Source of the DNA: Rhizobium phaseoli
Lineage (GTDB): Bacteria; Pseudomonadota; Alphaproteobacteria; Rhizobiales; Rhizobiaceae
Direction of reading: 5' to 3'
Length of the DNA stretch: 64,000 nucleotides
NCBI RefSeq assembly: GCF_010668805.1
Contig: NZ_WUFT01000016.1
Location: 1 to 64,000 of the forward strand
Position 1 is the first letter of the stretch, and each line of letters begins with the position of its first letter. Under the pieces are notes generated by a model. It ran no database searches. It worked only from the letters and a program-made list of their open reading frames with translations, and was not told where the DNA came from. A program made the translations under genes and the position numbers. Shown here one piece after another: positions 7,484-15,594 of the stretch.

Positions 7484-8672
7484 ATGACAGAACGTGATGT
7501 CAGAAATTTTAGCATCAACTTCGGCCCCCAACACCCGGCCGCTCACGGCGTCCTGCGTCTGGTGCTGGAGCTGGACGGTGAAATCGTCGAACGAGTTGAT
7601 CCTCACATCGGCCTGCTTCATCGCGGCACAGAAAAATTGATCGAGAAGAAGACCTACCTTCAGGCTTTGCCCTATTTCGACCGGCTCGACTATGTTGCTC
7701 CGATGTGCCAGGAGCACGCCTACTGCATGGCGGTGGAAAACTGCTCGGCGTCAAGGTGCCTTATCGCGGACAGCTCATCCGCGTTCTCTATGCGGAGATC
7801 AGCCGAATCCTGTCCCACCTGCTCAACGTCACTACTCAGGCTATGGATGTCGGCGCCCTCACGCCGCCTCTATGGGGCTTCGAAGAGCGGGAGAAGCTGA
7901 TGGTGTTCTATGAGCGCGCGTCGGGCTCGCGCATGCATGCCGCATACTTTAGGCCCGGCGGCGTGCATCAAGATCTCCCGGCCAATCTGGTCGAGGATAT
8001 TGGCGAATGGTGCCGGAATTTTCCGAAGACGCTTGAGGATATCGGCGAGCTTCTGACCAATAACCGCATCTTCAAGCAGCGCAATGTCGACATCGGAGTG
8101 ATTTCGCTTGCCGATGCTTGGGCGTGGGGTTTTTCGGGGGTTCTTATCCGCGGCTCGGGAGCGGCATGGGATCTCCGGCGCGCGAATCCATACGAGTGCT
8201 ATTCGGATCTGGAATTTGACATTCCCATCGGTAAGAACGGGGACTGCTACGACCGCTATCTCATTCGCATGCAGGAAATGCGGGAGTCGGTGCGGATTAT
8301 GGAGCAATGCGTCGACCGGCTACTCCGCGATTCGGCACGGGTCCCGTGACATCGAGTGATGGCAAGGTGGTGCCTCCGAAGCGCGGACAGATGAAGCGGT
8401 CGATGGAGGCTCTGATCCATCACTTCAAACTTTATACTGAGGGTTTCCGTGTGCCAGCAGGCGAGGTCTACGCGGCCGTGGAAGCGCCAAAAGGCGAATT
8501 CGGCGTCTATCTCGTCGCGGACGGCACAAATGCGCCTTACCGTTGCAAGATCCGCGCACCGGGCTTTACCCATCTGCAAGCGATGGATTTCATGTCCCGC
8601 GGCCACCAGCTGGCAGATATATCGGCCGTTCTCGGTTCTCTCGACATCGTCTTCGGCGAAGTAGACCGGTGA
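7484..8672 (+). pseudogene. nuoD: NADH-quinone oxidoreductase subunit D with two frameshifts
   Basis: The NuoD sequence is complete but spread over three frames. Segment 1 starts at ATG 7484 (FSINFGPQHPAAHGVLRLVLEL) and runs to about 7740. Segment 2 covers GKLLGVKVPYRGQLIRVLY to VDRLLRDS (about 7740-8335). Segment 3 covers TGPVTSSDGKVVPPKRG to the stop at 8672 (GHQLADISAVLGSLDIVFGEVDR). Both breaks are explained by loss of one base: an A in the run at about 7736-7742 and a G near 8333. Both sit in short homopolymers, so sequencing error must be excluded. If real, the gene is dead. The start is 32 bases after the nuoC stop. Confidence 0.88.
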
Positions 8673-8700
8673 TTCCGCGGACGGCCGGCACTCCGGAGCA

Positions 8701-9690
8701 TCAAGACTTACCTAGCCAAACTTTCGCAATAGTCGTCGACATCCATTCACGGACAAGACTGTTCGCCCTTGCCGCAAGCTTGGTCGGCAAACGGTTAAAG
8801 CCGTGCGCCGCCTCGGGAAAGATGACGCAGTCGGCATTGCCGCTCTGCTGCTGCCATTGCTGCGCCATTGAAAGGCTATCGTCCACGATCGGGTCAAGTG
8901 CTCCGGCGATGAGCAAGGCGGGCGGGAGGTTGGAAAGATCGGCAAATAGCGGGCCTTTGGCCGGGCGCCCCGATAGGCTCGGAGTCAGCCGCCGGAGATT
9001 GCGCAGCGCCGATTGCCCATTGATCAAGAGGCTCTCGCTATTCGACCGCCGCAAGCTTTCCGATCCCGTCAGGTCGAAGCAACCACACATCGAGACAAAG
9101 CCGGCAACTACCCCTGCCCTGCCGCGCTCGCGCAAGTGAAGAAGTGCCTCCGCAGCAAGATGTGCACCGGACGACTCGCCGCCGAGGATGATGTGCTCAA
9201 CCTGAAGCTCAGCCAGATGGTCTACCAGCCAATCGATCGTCATTTTGCAGTCTTGAAGGGTTAGATCGAGGCGGTCATCTACAGCATTGCGGAAATCGAT
9301 GCCTGCCACCAACATTTCACAATGCCTTGCGATCGGACGGGTGATGCTGTCGTCCAAGCGGGCGTTGCCCATTACCCAGGCGCCGCCATGGAAATGAACA
9401 TAGAGGCCGCGGCGAACACCCTTCGGCAGGATCAACCTTACGCCGATGCGCCTGTCACTGGACATGGCCCGCCCGCCAGCGATTTCATTGTGGCGGCGTA
9501 GCTTATCCGGAACCAGGAACTGTATCGTCCGAACCAGGGCCTGAATAGTAATTGCATTCCAGCGCCGATCGGTGTGGTAGCGTGGAAGAAGACCGAGGAG
9601 CGCATTCAGTCTTCGCGCGCGGCCGAGTTCATTGCTGGTAAACGGCCTGAGCCCCTCGCCTGCCGTATACTTGGTTGCCGCCTCCTTCAC
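8701..9690 (-). CDS. alpha/beta hydrolase, HSL (acetyl-esterase/lipase) family
   Basis: 329 residues from GTG 9690, whose GTGA overlaps the stop of the upstream DUF4142 gene, so translation is coupled. The hormone-sensitive-lipase-like oxyanion motif HFHGGAW is present, the nucleophile elbow is GGESSGA, the acid is in LDPIVDDSL and the catalytic His is in AAHGFNRL. The order and length fit short-chain carboxylesterases. No signal peptide, so probably cytosolic. The substrate is unknown. The operon position after a DUF4142 protein and a manganese catalase suggests a stress context. Confidence 0.85.
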   Translation of the reverse strand: MKEAATKYTAGEGLRPFTSNELGRARRLNALLGLLPRYHTDRRWNAITIQALVRTIQFLVPDKLRRHNEIAGGRAMSSDRRIGVRLILPKGVRRGLYVHFHGGAWVMGNARLDDSITRPIARHCEMLVAGIDFRNAVDDRLDLTLQDCKMTIDWLVDHLAELQVEHIILGGESSGAHLAAEALLHLRERGRAGVVAGFVSMCGCFDLTGSESLRRSNSESLLINGQSALRNLRRLTPSLSGRPAKGPLFADLSNLPPALLIAGALDPIVDDSLSMAQQWQQQSGNADCVIFPEAAHGFNRLPTKLAARANSLVREWMSTTIAKVWLGKS

Positions 9691-10187
9691 TTCGACGTCA
9701 GACCATGAATTCTCGTCAGATGCATTCTGAGATCCGGCAGGATCTTCTGCGACGCTCGCTTCAGAGCCCCATCAGGGCCGTGTTGCGAATAGTCTGCAAA
9801 GAGCGATACCGCCTCCTCATGCGCAGTCACCTGCGTCGAAAGATAGGCCTGGTCGAGATTTTCCCGATCACTTTGCTGGAGCGCGTCAAGTTTTTTCTTG
9901 TGCTCATCGTCAAGAGACGACGGCACCTGAATGCCGTCCTCCTTGGCGGCATCCGTCAAAATCGGACCGGCACGCCCGTGATCCTTCAGCATGTCGTTGG
10001 CGAACTGCTTTGCATCCTCGGCCGCGCCTTTTGCGACTTCGATCTCGGCTGCCTGGAGCTCAAACATATTTGCCGTCGCGGCGCGGGCGGCGAAACCGGT
10101 GGCCTGTTGCCGCGCGGCCTCATTGGCGGCGAACGCGGGCGCGGCAATCACGAAGAGAAGGCACGCTTGGAATATCAGCCTCATCAT
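9687..10187 (-). CDS. DUF4142 exported protein
   Basis: This 166-residue protein has an N-terminal signal peptide (MRLIFQACLLFVIAAPAFAA, cleavage after AFA) and a helical DUF4142 domain. Family features are ANMFELQAAEIEVAKG, FANDMLKDHGRAG and AHEEAVSLFADYSQHGPDGALK. The fold is ferritin-like, but no metal ligands can be claimed. AGGAG precedes the start (ATG 10187, or the next ATG at 10184). It lies 55 bases after the manganese catalase gene and overlaps the hydrolase gene, so the three probably form one transcription unit. The role is unknown; the family is often found with stress genes. Confidence 0.85.
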   Translation of the reverse strand: MMRLIFQACLLFVIAAPAFAANEAARQQATGFAARAATANMFELQAAEIEVAKGAAEDAKQFANDMLKDHGRAGPILTDAAKEDGIQVPSSLDDEHKKKLDALQQSDRENLDQAYLSTQVTAHEEAVSLFADYSQHGPDGALKRASQKILPDLRMHLTRIHGLTSK

Positions 10188-10212
10188 TTTTCTCCTGGTG
10201 CGTTGGATGGGG

Positions 10213-10231
10213 GGCGGGCGAAACGCCCGCC
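10213..10231. terminator. GC-rich hairpin between catalase and DUF4142 genes
   Basis: A perfect stem GGCGGGCG / CGCCCGCC with an AAA loop. A T-rich stretch follows only on the plus strand; on the minus strand, the direction of transcription, no T-run follows. It may be a partial terminator or mRNA-stability hairpin within the operon. Confidence 0.4.
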
Positions 10232-10242
10232 TTTAATTTCAC

Positions 10243-11067
10243 TCAAATCTGCTCCGCCTGCGCGCCGCTATTGGGCTTTGCTGGCCCGAGAACGGGCTTT
10301 TGCCCCATCGGTTGCGGCACGGCGGTCACGAAACTTCCCTTGCCGTCGATTGACTTGCCTTGGGACCAGCGCCCCGCAACCGGCTCGCTGCCGTCCTGCT
10401 GAAAACCGAGATAGGCATAACTGAACTCATGCAGCTCCTGCTCCTGAGGGAAGCTGTTCGGGATCGGGAAGACCCTCGCCGGCCCGCCGAGCTCCTCGAG
10501 CGCCGCCATCCATTGGTTTTGGTGCATCGTGTCGCGGGCGATGAGGTAGGACAGCATCTCCTTCATGCCCGGATCGTTAGTGAGGTTGAACAGCCGGGTT
10601 GCCAAGACGCGACCGGTGGATTCGGCCGCGACATTGGCCGTCATATCAGCCGCGATATTGCCGCTGGCATAGATGTGCGACATGTCGAAAGGAACGCCGT
10701 CGGAATCCACCGGCATCGCCGACAGCCCGGCCGACAGAAGGTTTTTCATATTCATGCCGCCAAGGACTGCACTCGCCACTGGGTCACGCGCCACCTCGTC
10801 CTTGACCGAAACCGGCGCGCCTTCGAGATTCAGCGCCACCGCGGTCGCCAGCATCTCGATATGCCCGAGTTCCTCCGCGGCCGTGTTCATCAGCAGATCG
10901 CGAAACTTCGGATCGCCGCGTGCGCCGCAGGCTTGGAAGAAATATTGCATGGCGACCCGAATCTCGCCTTCAACGCCGCCGATAGCCTGTTGCAATGCTC
11001 GGGCGAACTGAGGATCGGGAGTCTCAACCCGCACCGGGAATTGCAGCTTTCCATCCGTATAAAACAT
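10243..11067 (-). CDS. manganese (non-haem) catalase family protein
   Basis: 274 residues; ATG 11067 follows AGGAG with 7-base spacing. It resembles the dimanganese catalases (KatN type) that break down hydrogen peroxide. The ferritin-like core has GGVEGEIRVAMQYFFQAC, NTAAEELGHIEMLATAV and YLIARDTMHQNQWMAALEELGG, giving the expected Glu and His di-metal ligands (EEXXH-like EELGHIE, and H in TMHQNQW). Probably cytosolic. It is first in a likely operon with the DUF4142 protein and hydrolase. An EcfG-type promoter (11137-11161) lies about 70 bases upstream, consistent with oxidative or general stress induction. Confidence 0.9.
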   Translation of the reverse strand: MFYTDGKLQFPVRVETPDPQFARALQQAIGGVEGEIRVAMQYFFQACGARGDPKFRDLLMNTAAEELGHIEMLATAVALNLEGAPVSVKDEVARDPVASAVLGGMNMKNLLSAGLSAMPVDSDGVPFDMSHIYASGNIAADMTANVAAESTGRVLATRLFNLTNDPGMKEMLSYLIARDTMHQNQWMAALEELGGPARVFPIPNSFPQEQELHEFSYAYLGFQQDGSEPVAGRWSQGKSIDGKGSFVTAVPQPMGQKPVLGPAKPNSGAQAEQI

Positions 11068-11136
11068 CGGTTTCTCCTTTTGGGGATCTCATTGGCGGCC
11101 AGCGGCGGATGTCGCTGGCATTCCAGACGCGCCTCC

Positions 11137-11161
11137 AACAACCAGACCGGGAGACGGTTCC
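11137..11161 (-). promoter_or_regulatory. EcfG/RpoE2-type promoter for the catalase operon
   Basis: On the minus strand GGAAC (11161-11157), a 17-base spacer, GTT (11139-11137). It lies about 70 bases upstream of the catalase ATG and fits the same pattern as the other four candidates. Confidence 0.6.
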
Positions 11162-11255
11162 CGACGATTTCAGCAGTGCACCTATTAAGGTGACGCGGAG
11201 AACCCGGAGCGAAGGTTGCTGGAAGGTGCAGGCCACGTGGTAACGTCGCATTGCT

Positions 11256-11280
11256 GGAACATTGTCCCTTTTTCCTGGTT
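11256..11280 (+). promoter_or_regulatory. EcfG/RpoE2-type promoter for a 50-residue membrane protein
   Basis: GGAAC (11256-11260), a 17-base spacer, GTT (11278-11280). It is divergent from the catalase promoter about 95 bases away, so two stress promoters share one intergenic region. It favours the ATG at 11303 over earlier in-frame starts, which would fall in or next to the promoter. Confidence 0.65.
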
Positions 11281-11302
11281 CGAGGGCGGAATGGAGAGGC
11301 AG

Positions 11303-11455
11303 ATGCACCAGGGATCAGATCGTCGAGCGTTAATGATCTACATCGGAGCCATCATGTTGGTTGGGCTTTTGATTGTTCTCGGCGCGGCGCTTTCCTGGAG
11401 CTCCAGCGGCAGGAGCGGCGAACAGGCACAAATTTCAAGGGAGGCGGATCCTTGA
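11303..11455 (+). CDS. single-pass small membrane protein (50 aa)
   Basis: ATG 11303 follows GGAGAGG at a suitable distance. The peptide begins MHQGSDRRALMIYIGAIM and has one transmembrane segment (about residues 11-31, MIYIGAIMLVGLLIVLGAAL) with a polar tail. No family recognised. Too short to judge by codon use alone, but the strong ribosome binding site, EcfG-type promoter and clean membrane segment support it. Stress-induced single-span peptides of this sort are common near catalase and DUF genes in rhizobia (inference). Confidence 0.55.
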   Translation: MHQGSDRRALMIYIGAIMLVGLLIVLGAALSWSSSGRSGEQAQISREADP

Positions 11456-11542
11456 TCGAGAGGCTCGATGGCAATCGTCAAGGCGAGACGCGCAGAGTAG
11501 CAGCAGCGGAATAACACGAAGGGCGGGCAGATCCTCATCGTC

Positions 11543-12082
11543 TTAATCGCTGCCGTCAGGTTCCCGAGTTGCGTCACCATCTATTGACGGCACGGATCCA
11601 ATGCGTCTTTTGCGAACCATTAACCAGCCGCCAATGACCATCCCCGCTCCCCAGGCCAAAAAGCCGATGTCGTAGTAGATCCACGCCGACCGATCGGCCG
11701 TTTCGTTCACATGGTGTATTCCCAGCAGTTGATGGTTTATTAAACCTTCCACTAGGTTGAATAGGCCGAACCCGACGAGCACAGTGCCGGTCAACTCCTT
11801 CGCCGACCACAGGAGATGCAGCTCGCGCCCGTGGCGCCACAAAATAAATACACCGGTGAAGACAAACAGGTATGTCGCCGAGTGAAAGACACCATCCCAG
11901 AGCGTGTTGAATTCTAGGGTGTCGACAGAATCGACCGGGTACCACGAGCGGAACAAGTGATGCCACTGCAGGATCTGGTGAAAGACAATACCGTCAAAGA
12001 AACCTCCGAGACCAAGCCCCAGCAAAAGGCCTGATGACCGCGGGAATTTCGGATCTACGACCACGCGATTGATCGAAGTCAT
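11543..12082 (-). CDS. DUF2243 integral membrane protein
   Basis: 179 residues from ATG 12082, which overlaps the stop of the upstream gene as ATGA. It has four to five hydrophobic segments and DUF2243 features: GLLLGLGLGGFFDGIVFHQILQWHHLFR near the N-terminus, WDGVFHSATYLFVFTGVFILWR, FNLVEGLINHQLLGIHHV and WIYYDIGFLAWGAGMVIGGW. Many conserved His residues (FHQILQWHH, HQLLGIHH) suggest metal or haem binding in the membrane, as noted for the family. Function unknown. The C-terminal tail is charged and cytoplasmic. Confidence 0.85.
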   Translation of the reverse strand: MTSINRVVVDPKFPRSSGLLLGLGLGGFFDGIVFHQILQWHHLFRSWYPVDSVDTLEFNTLWDGVFHSATYLFVFTGVFILWRHGRELHLLWSAKELTGTVLVGFGLFNLVEGLINHQLLGIHHVNETADRSAWIYYDIGFLAWGAGMVIGGWLMVRKRRIGSVPSIDGDATREPDGSD

Positions 12083-12279
12083 CAGATCACCAAGATCGCA
12101 CCCATTGCAACTGCCGACACAAAGCCGACGCCGTTCAACCCGATTGTCAGATAGTCCACCGCCCTTTGTCGGTGCTGACTCAACTCCCCGTTCCCGAGGA
12201 CGGCCGCTAGGCCACCGGCTATCCAGCTGGCCAGAGTCATTACACCCAGAAGAAGTGCCCATTGCGTTGCTGTGTCCAT
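12082..12279 (-). CDS. small two-span membrane protein upstream of DUF2243
   Basis: 65 residues from ATG 12279 (GGAG at 7-base spacing; a GTG at 12282 is too close). Two hydrophobic segments (ALLLGVMTLASWIAGGLAAVL and LTIGLNGVGFVSAVAMGAILVI) flank a charged loop (GELSQHRQRAVDY). Its stop overlaps the DUF2243 start (ATGA), so the two are translationally coupled and may form a membrane complex. No family recognised. Confidence 0.65.
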   Translation of the reverse strand: MDTATQWALLLGVMTLASWIAGGLAAVLGNGELSQHRQRAVDYLTIGLNGVGFVSAVAMGAILVI

Positions 12280-12986
12280 CACTAAGCTCCGTTCCGCATA
12301 AGCCTCCGCAGGTCACGAAACCCTTTGCGTGAGGCAGCCTCTGAGTAACAAAGGCACACCATCATTGTTTCCGTGCGCTATCGCACTCTTCGGATGTTGC
12401 GAGGATTTATACAGGTGACGGCAATCAGAGTTCGAGCCACAAGGCACGGAAGTCAGAGAGTGCTTAGGCGGAAATCAATGCGGTCGGGTTGAGGCAACAG
12501 TATTATTCGATTCTCGGTTCGATAATCATGTGTGCCGGAAGGTAGCGCGTTATTTCGGACTTGGCGGTTTCGGGGAAGGCCATTCCGCCTTCCTGCCCTA
12601 GTCCGTATCGATACGTATTCCGTCGCTTTCAACTATAGCCCACAGGACCGCCCCTTTTCGAACGGACAGCCAGCAGCGCTTCGATGAGCGCTCGCCGGTT
12701 TCCTTTGGAGATGCTGGAAAAAACAAATCTGATAGGCAGGACGAACCCTCACCCCTGCGGCCAAATTGGTTTCCAGAGACATCGTGTCATTGTTTTGCAA
12801 AAGCTTGAATCGGAAAGCAGGAAAACCGCGGCCTCGCGGCCGCCAACCTGCCGTGGCCGGCGACCACCACCATACATTGTCATCGCAATCTCCGCGGAAT
12901 CCTTACCGCTCTCTCACGCCGGAGCGATGGTCCGAAGCTTGCGACATCGGTCGAGCCAACATGCTCCAGTTCTTATCCCCCAAGTT
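12280..12986. other. 707-base stretch with no confident gene
   Basis: Plus-strand frames from 12684 to 12998 exist in two registers but lack ribosome binding sites, known motifs or protein-like composition. A minus-strand mini-ORF at 12503-12583 has a good ribosome binding site and is listed separately. No tRNA, IS end or terminator was recognised. Confidence 0.4.
12503..12583 (-). CDS. candidate 26-residue small protein
   Basis: On the minus strand ATG 12583 follows AGGAAGGCGGA, giving MAFPETAKSEITRYLPAHMI and six more residues to a TAA at 12503. There is no homology I recognise, and a frame this short can occur by chance. The spacing and strength of the Shine-Dalgarno site are the only support. 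Confidence 0.22.
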   Translation of the reverse strand: MAFPETAKSEITRYLPAHMIIEPRIE

Positions 12987-13433
12987 CTAAATATCTGATT
13001 TCGAATACAGCCCGAGATCGCTGCCAATGGCGAACCCGCAGCGCTGGTAAAATTTCGACAGGGAACCTTCTCGCTGTGAGACCAGCCAGACGCTGTTACA
13101 ACCTTCGGCCATTGCCGTCTCGTACATTGCGGAAAGCAGTGCTGTCCCTATCCCCGTGCCCTGCGCTTCAGGCAGTACCGAAAGCTCGTCCAGGTAAATG
13201 ACCGGACCAGAGTGGCGCCGCTGTCGTATTCCTAGCGCGACCCCTAGCACCTTGTCTCCCTCGATGGCCGCAAGGGCAATCGATTTGGGCGTTTCAAGCA
13301 CAGTCTTTACATTCTCAACTGCCGCTTCGAGCGACCAATCCTCGTTCCACGGAGGTCGAGCGTAGGCACTTACCAGTACGGCGGCAGCGCTGCAGAGATA
13401 TTCTGGAATAAGACGTTTAATCTGAAACGGCAT
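12987..13433 (-). CDS. GNAT family N-acetyltransferase
   Basis: 148 residues. It has the GNAT fold: motif A is LDELSVLPEAQGTGIGTALLSAM, with the Q-G-T-G-I-G acetyl-CoA pyrophosphate-binding loop, and motif B is FYQRCGFAIGSDLGLY near the C-terminus. The small substrate cannot be told. It is cytosolic and stands alone, with about 550 bases of unassigned DNA on one side and 700 on the other. Confidence 0.85.
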   Translation of the reverse strand: MPFQIKRLIPEYLCSAAAVLVSAYARPPWNEDWSLEAAVENVKTVLETPKSIALAAIEGDKVLGVALGIRQRRHSGPVIYLDELSVLPEAQGTGIGTALLSAMYETAMAEGCNSVWLVSQREGSLSKFYQRCGFAIGSDLGLYSKSDI

Positions 13434-14108
13434 GAATCCACCCTACGTTGAGCGATTCGACATTTGCAGCAGTTTGACGATTAACGCAACGGGGGCCCAC
13501 CTGGGTGTTTGTATTGCGCCGGCATCCTCCATATCGCTGTCAGAGCTTTTCTGATCGTTGGATCAACTCCGTCTCGAGGGGGCCAATCACGCCAGCGTCT
13601 CTTGCGGCACTGACGAACGTTTGGTCGGCCATAGGTTTCGCGTGTAGTTTCAGTTCGGCTTGGCGCGATATCGCGTCTAGGACGACAGAGCGAGCCGAGG
13701 CGCCGGATACGAGTGGGTGCGGCAACTCCGGCCCGTATTTATCCGCCCTTGGAATTGGGCATGGGTAATTTAATGACTGCATTTTCGACCCTTCCCAATA
13801 GACTTTTTCAGTTCAGCTCACGAACGAGGGCGGCAGCTTCGAGCGGTGAAGCCACTCGCTTTTCCGTTGCTTTTCTTCCTTCAAATTTTCGTCGGCTTTT
13901 TCGGCTTCTAATCGATGTACCTGGACGACAGAGGGGACGCGTCCACCGACGTCGAGCGCCTTGATGTAGGTGTGGAAGCCGAAGGGGCGCTTGTTAGTCT
14001 TTCCGATACGCCGGCTTCCTCCCAGGCGTTCCGCAACCTTGTGAGGCGGCAGCTTCTGATAGGCGAGCCTTTGGGAATGACCCAGTCTTAGACCGGGCAT
14101 TACGGACA
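13434..14108. other. 675-base stretch with only weak minus-strand frames
   Basis: Two minus-strand frames are open, 13540-13782 (begins MQSLNYPCPIPRADKYGPEL) and 13813-14112. The second would start TTG or ATG overlapping the response-regulator stop and is lysine/arginine rich near its end. Neither has a recognised domain or a strong ribosome binding site. One or both may be real small genes or remains of one longer gene. Confidence 0.3.
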
Positions 14109-14780
14109 TCAACCATAGTGAAACTCAAGCGCGTAACCTGCGCCATAAACAGTGCGGACCCGCAAATCGCGGAGTTCCGCAATCGCCCTTCGCAGGCGGC
14201 CGATATGCACGTCGACTGTCCGGCTTTCTACAGCGTGGCGGTCGGGCCAAGCGGCCTCGATGAGCTGCTGACGGGTGCTGATCTGCCCTTGCCTTTCGAG
14301 CAAAAATCTCAGGATTCTCACCTCCATAGGCGCGAGGGATATTCTCTTCCCCGAGACGACGACAGCGTGCGGCTCGAATACAAACTCGGCGGGGACAGCG
14401 AAACTCGACCGGGTCACAGCTTCCGACCGCGGTCTTATTCCCTGCAGAAAGGCGAGAAGCTTTGACGGCGACAAAGGACGCGTAATGCCTTCGTCAAGAC
14501 CCGCCTTAATCAACTGCAGGTGCTGCGCACGCATATTCCCGTCGATGAGAGCACCCACGGAAAGCCCGGTGCCCTTCAGCAGCGCACATAGGGGCGCAAG
14601 ATCGCTTGGCCAGCCTGCACAATCTAAGAGGACTGCGGAAATTTCTTCCGATGTGCAGGCGTCCATAACATCGTCTTCGCTTGCTGCAAGACGAGCCTCG
14701 AAACCTTCACTGTGCAGAACATGCGCGAGCAGCAGATAGAGTTCGGCGTCCTGCGAGCAAACCAGAATGATAGGAGTCAT
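14109..14780 (-). CDS. PhoB/OmpR-like response regulator with atypical receiver
   Basis: 223 residues from ATG 14780 (GAAGAGG upstream). The N-terminal receiver-like domain (about 1-115) starts IILVCSQDAELYLLLAHVL. The usual acidic pair is reduced to one Asp, the phosphoacceptor Asp can be placed in AVLLDCAGW, the conserved Thr/Ser position reads VGALIDG, and the conserved Lys is Arg (GITRPLSP). The winged-helix DNA-binding domain (about 130-223) has ISLAPMEVRILRFLLERQGQ and RTVDVHIGRLRRAI. Phosphorylation-independent action is therefore plausible. No kinase is adjacent. It is a clear paralogue of the regulator at 25068-25751, and the two bracket the metabolic cluster. It sits downstream of the SDR gene by 37 bases, same strand. 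Confidence 0.85.
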   Translation of the reverse strand: MTPIILVCSQDAELYLLLAHVLHSEGFEARLAASEDDVMDACTSEEISAVLLDCAGWPSDLAPLCALLKGTGLSVGALIDGNMRAQHLQLIKAGLDEGITRPLSPSKLLAFLQGIRPRSEAVTRSSFAVPAEFVFEPHAVVVSGKRISLAPMEVRILRFLLERQGQISTRQQLIEAAWPDRHAVESRTVDVHIGRLRRAIAELRDLRVRTVYGAGYALEFHYG

Positions 14781-14817
14781 GTCGATCGCCTCTTCATCAT
14801 TTAAATGGCGACAAGCC

Positions 14818-15594
14818 TCAACTCGGTGCGAACTCGCCGCCGTTGACATCTATGATGGCTCCGTTGACGAACCCGGCGTCCTCCGACGCCAGGAACGCGA
14901 TCACGGCAGCGACGTCGTCCGGAGCACCCAGCCGACCGGCCGGAATCCGGGTGAGCGCGTCGCTGTTGGTCTTGCTTTCCGGGGAACCGGTCAGTGGCGT
15001 CAGGATGCGACCCGGCGCCACGACATTTGATGTTATGCCATAAGGGCCATATTGAGAGACCAGGACGCGGGAGAAGCCTGAAAGTGCGGCCTTTGACGCC
15101 ACATAACTCGGGCCGGCGATCCGCGGTCTCGTCCGGCCTGCAAGGGATCCGACGAATATAACGCGCCCATAACCCCTTTCCTTCATGGCGGGCAGAACAG
15201 CCCGGCAACACAACATCGTGCCCGTCAGGTTGACGGCGAGCACGTCGTTCCACTCCTCAAGGGCAAGGTCGGCAACGTTAAGAGGACCCTCGGGACCCTT
15301 CGGCGATATCCCCGCGTTGCAAACGAGGATACCAGGTGCACCCCAGATATCCGCGACTTCCCCGAAAAACCGTTCGACCGCCGCCGGCGCGCGGAGATCG
15401 ACCTGTCTCGCTATCGAGCGCTCTGGTCCGAAAGCCTCGCCAAGTGCTGCGCCTGCGGTCATGACGCCTTTCTCGCCATGGCTGAAGACGGCAACCCGAT
15501 GGCCGGCTTTCAGCAGACGAAACGCGGCAGCAAGACCTATCCCGGTTGTGCCGCCGCTGATGACGGCAATACGCGGGCTGCAGTCGGCACTCAT
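14818..15594 (-). CDS. SDR family NAD(P)-dependent oxidoreductase
   Basis: 258 residues from ATG 15594, overlapping the ThDP-enzyme stop as ATGA. A classical short-chain dehydrogenase: nucleotide-binding SGGTTGIGLAAAF, CNAGIS structural motif, catalytic Ser in VGSLAGR, YxxxK as YVASK, and C-terminal AIIDVNGGEF. The residues after the second beta strand (FSHGEKG) do not settle NAD or NADP use. It ends a three-gene overlapping operon with an aminotransferase and a ThDP lyase/decarboxylase-like enzyme. It likely oxidises or reduces the carbonyl or hydroxy product of that pathway (inference). The substrate is unknown. Confidence 0.88.
   Translation of the reverse strand: MSADCSPRIAVISGGTTGIGLAAAFRLLKAGHRVAVFSHGEKGVMTAGAALGEAFGPERSIARQVDLRAPAAVERFFGEVADIWGAPGILVCNAGISPKGPEGPLNVADLALEEWNDVLAVNLTGTMLCCRAVLPAMKERGYGRVIFVGSLAGRTRPRIAGPSYVASKAALSGFSRVLVSQYGPYGITSNVVAPGRILTPLTGSPESKTNSDALTRIPAGRLGAPDDVAAVIAFLASEDAGFVNGAIIDVNGGEFAPS

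Noticed and set aside
12684..12998. Possible plus-strand gene of about 100 codons
   Set aside because: No ribosome binding site, no recognisable domain, overlaps the end of the GNAT gene.
13540..14112. Two short minus-strand frames between the GNAT gene and response regulator
   Set aside because: No domain, weak ribosome binding sites; left as unassigned sequence.
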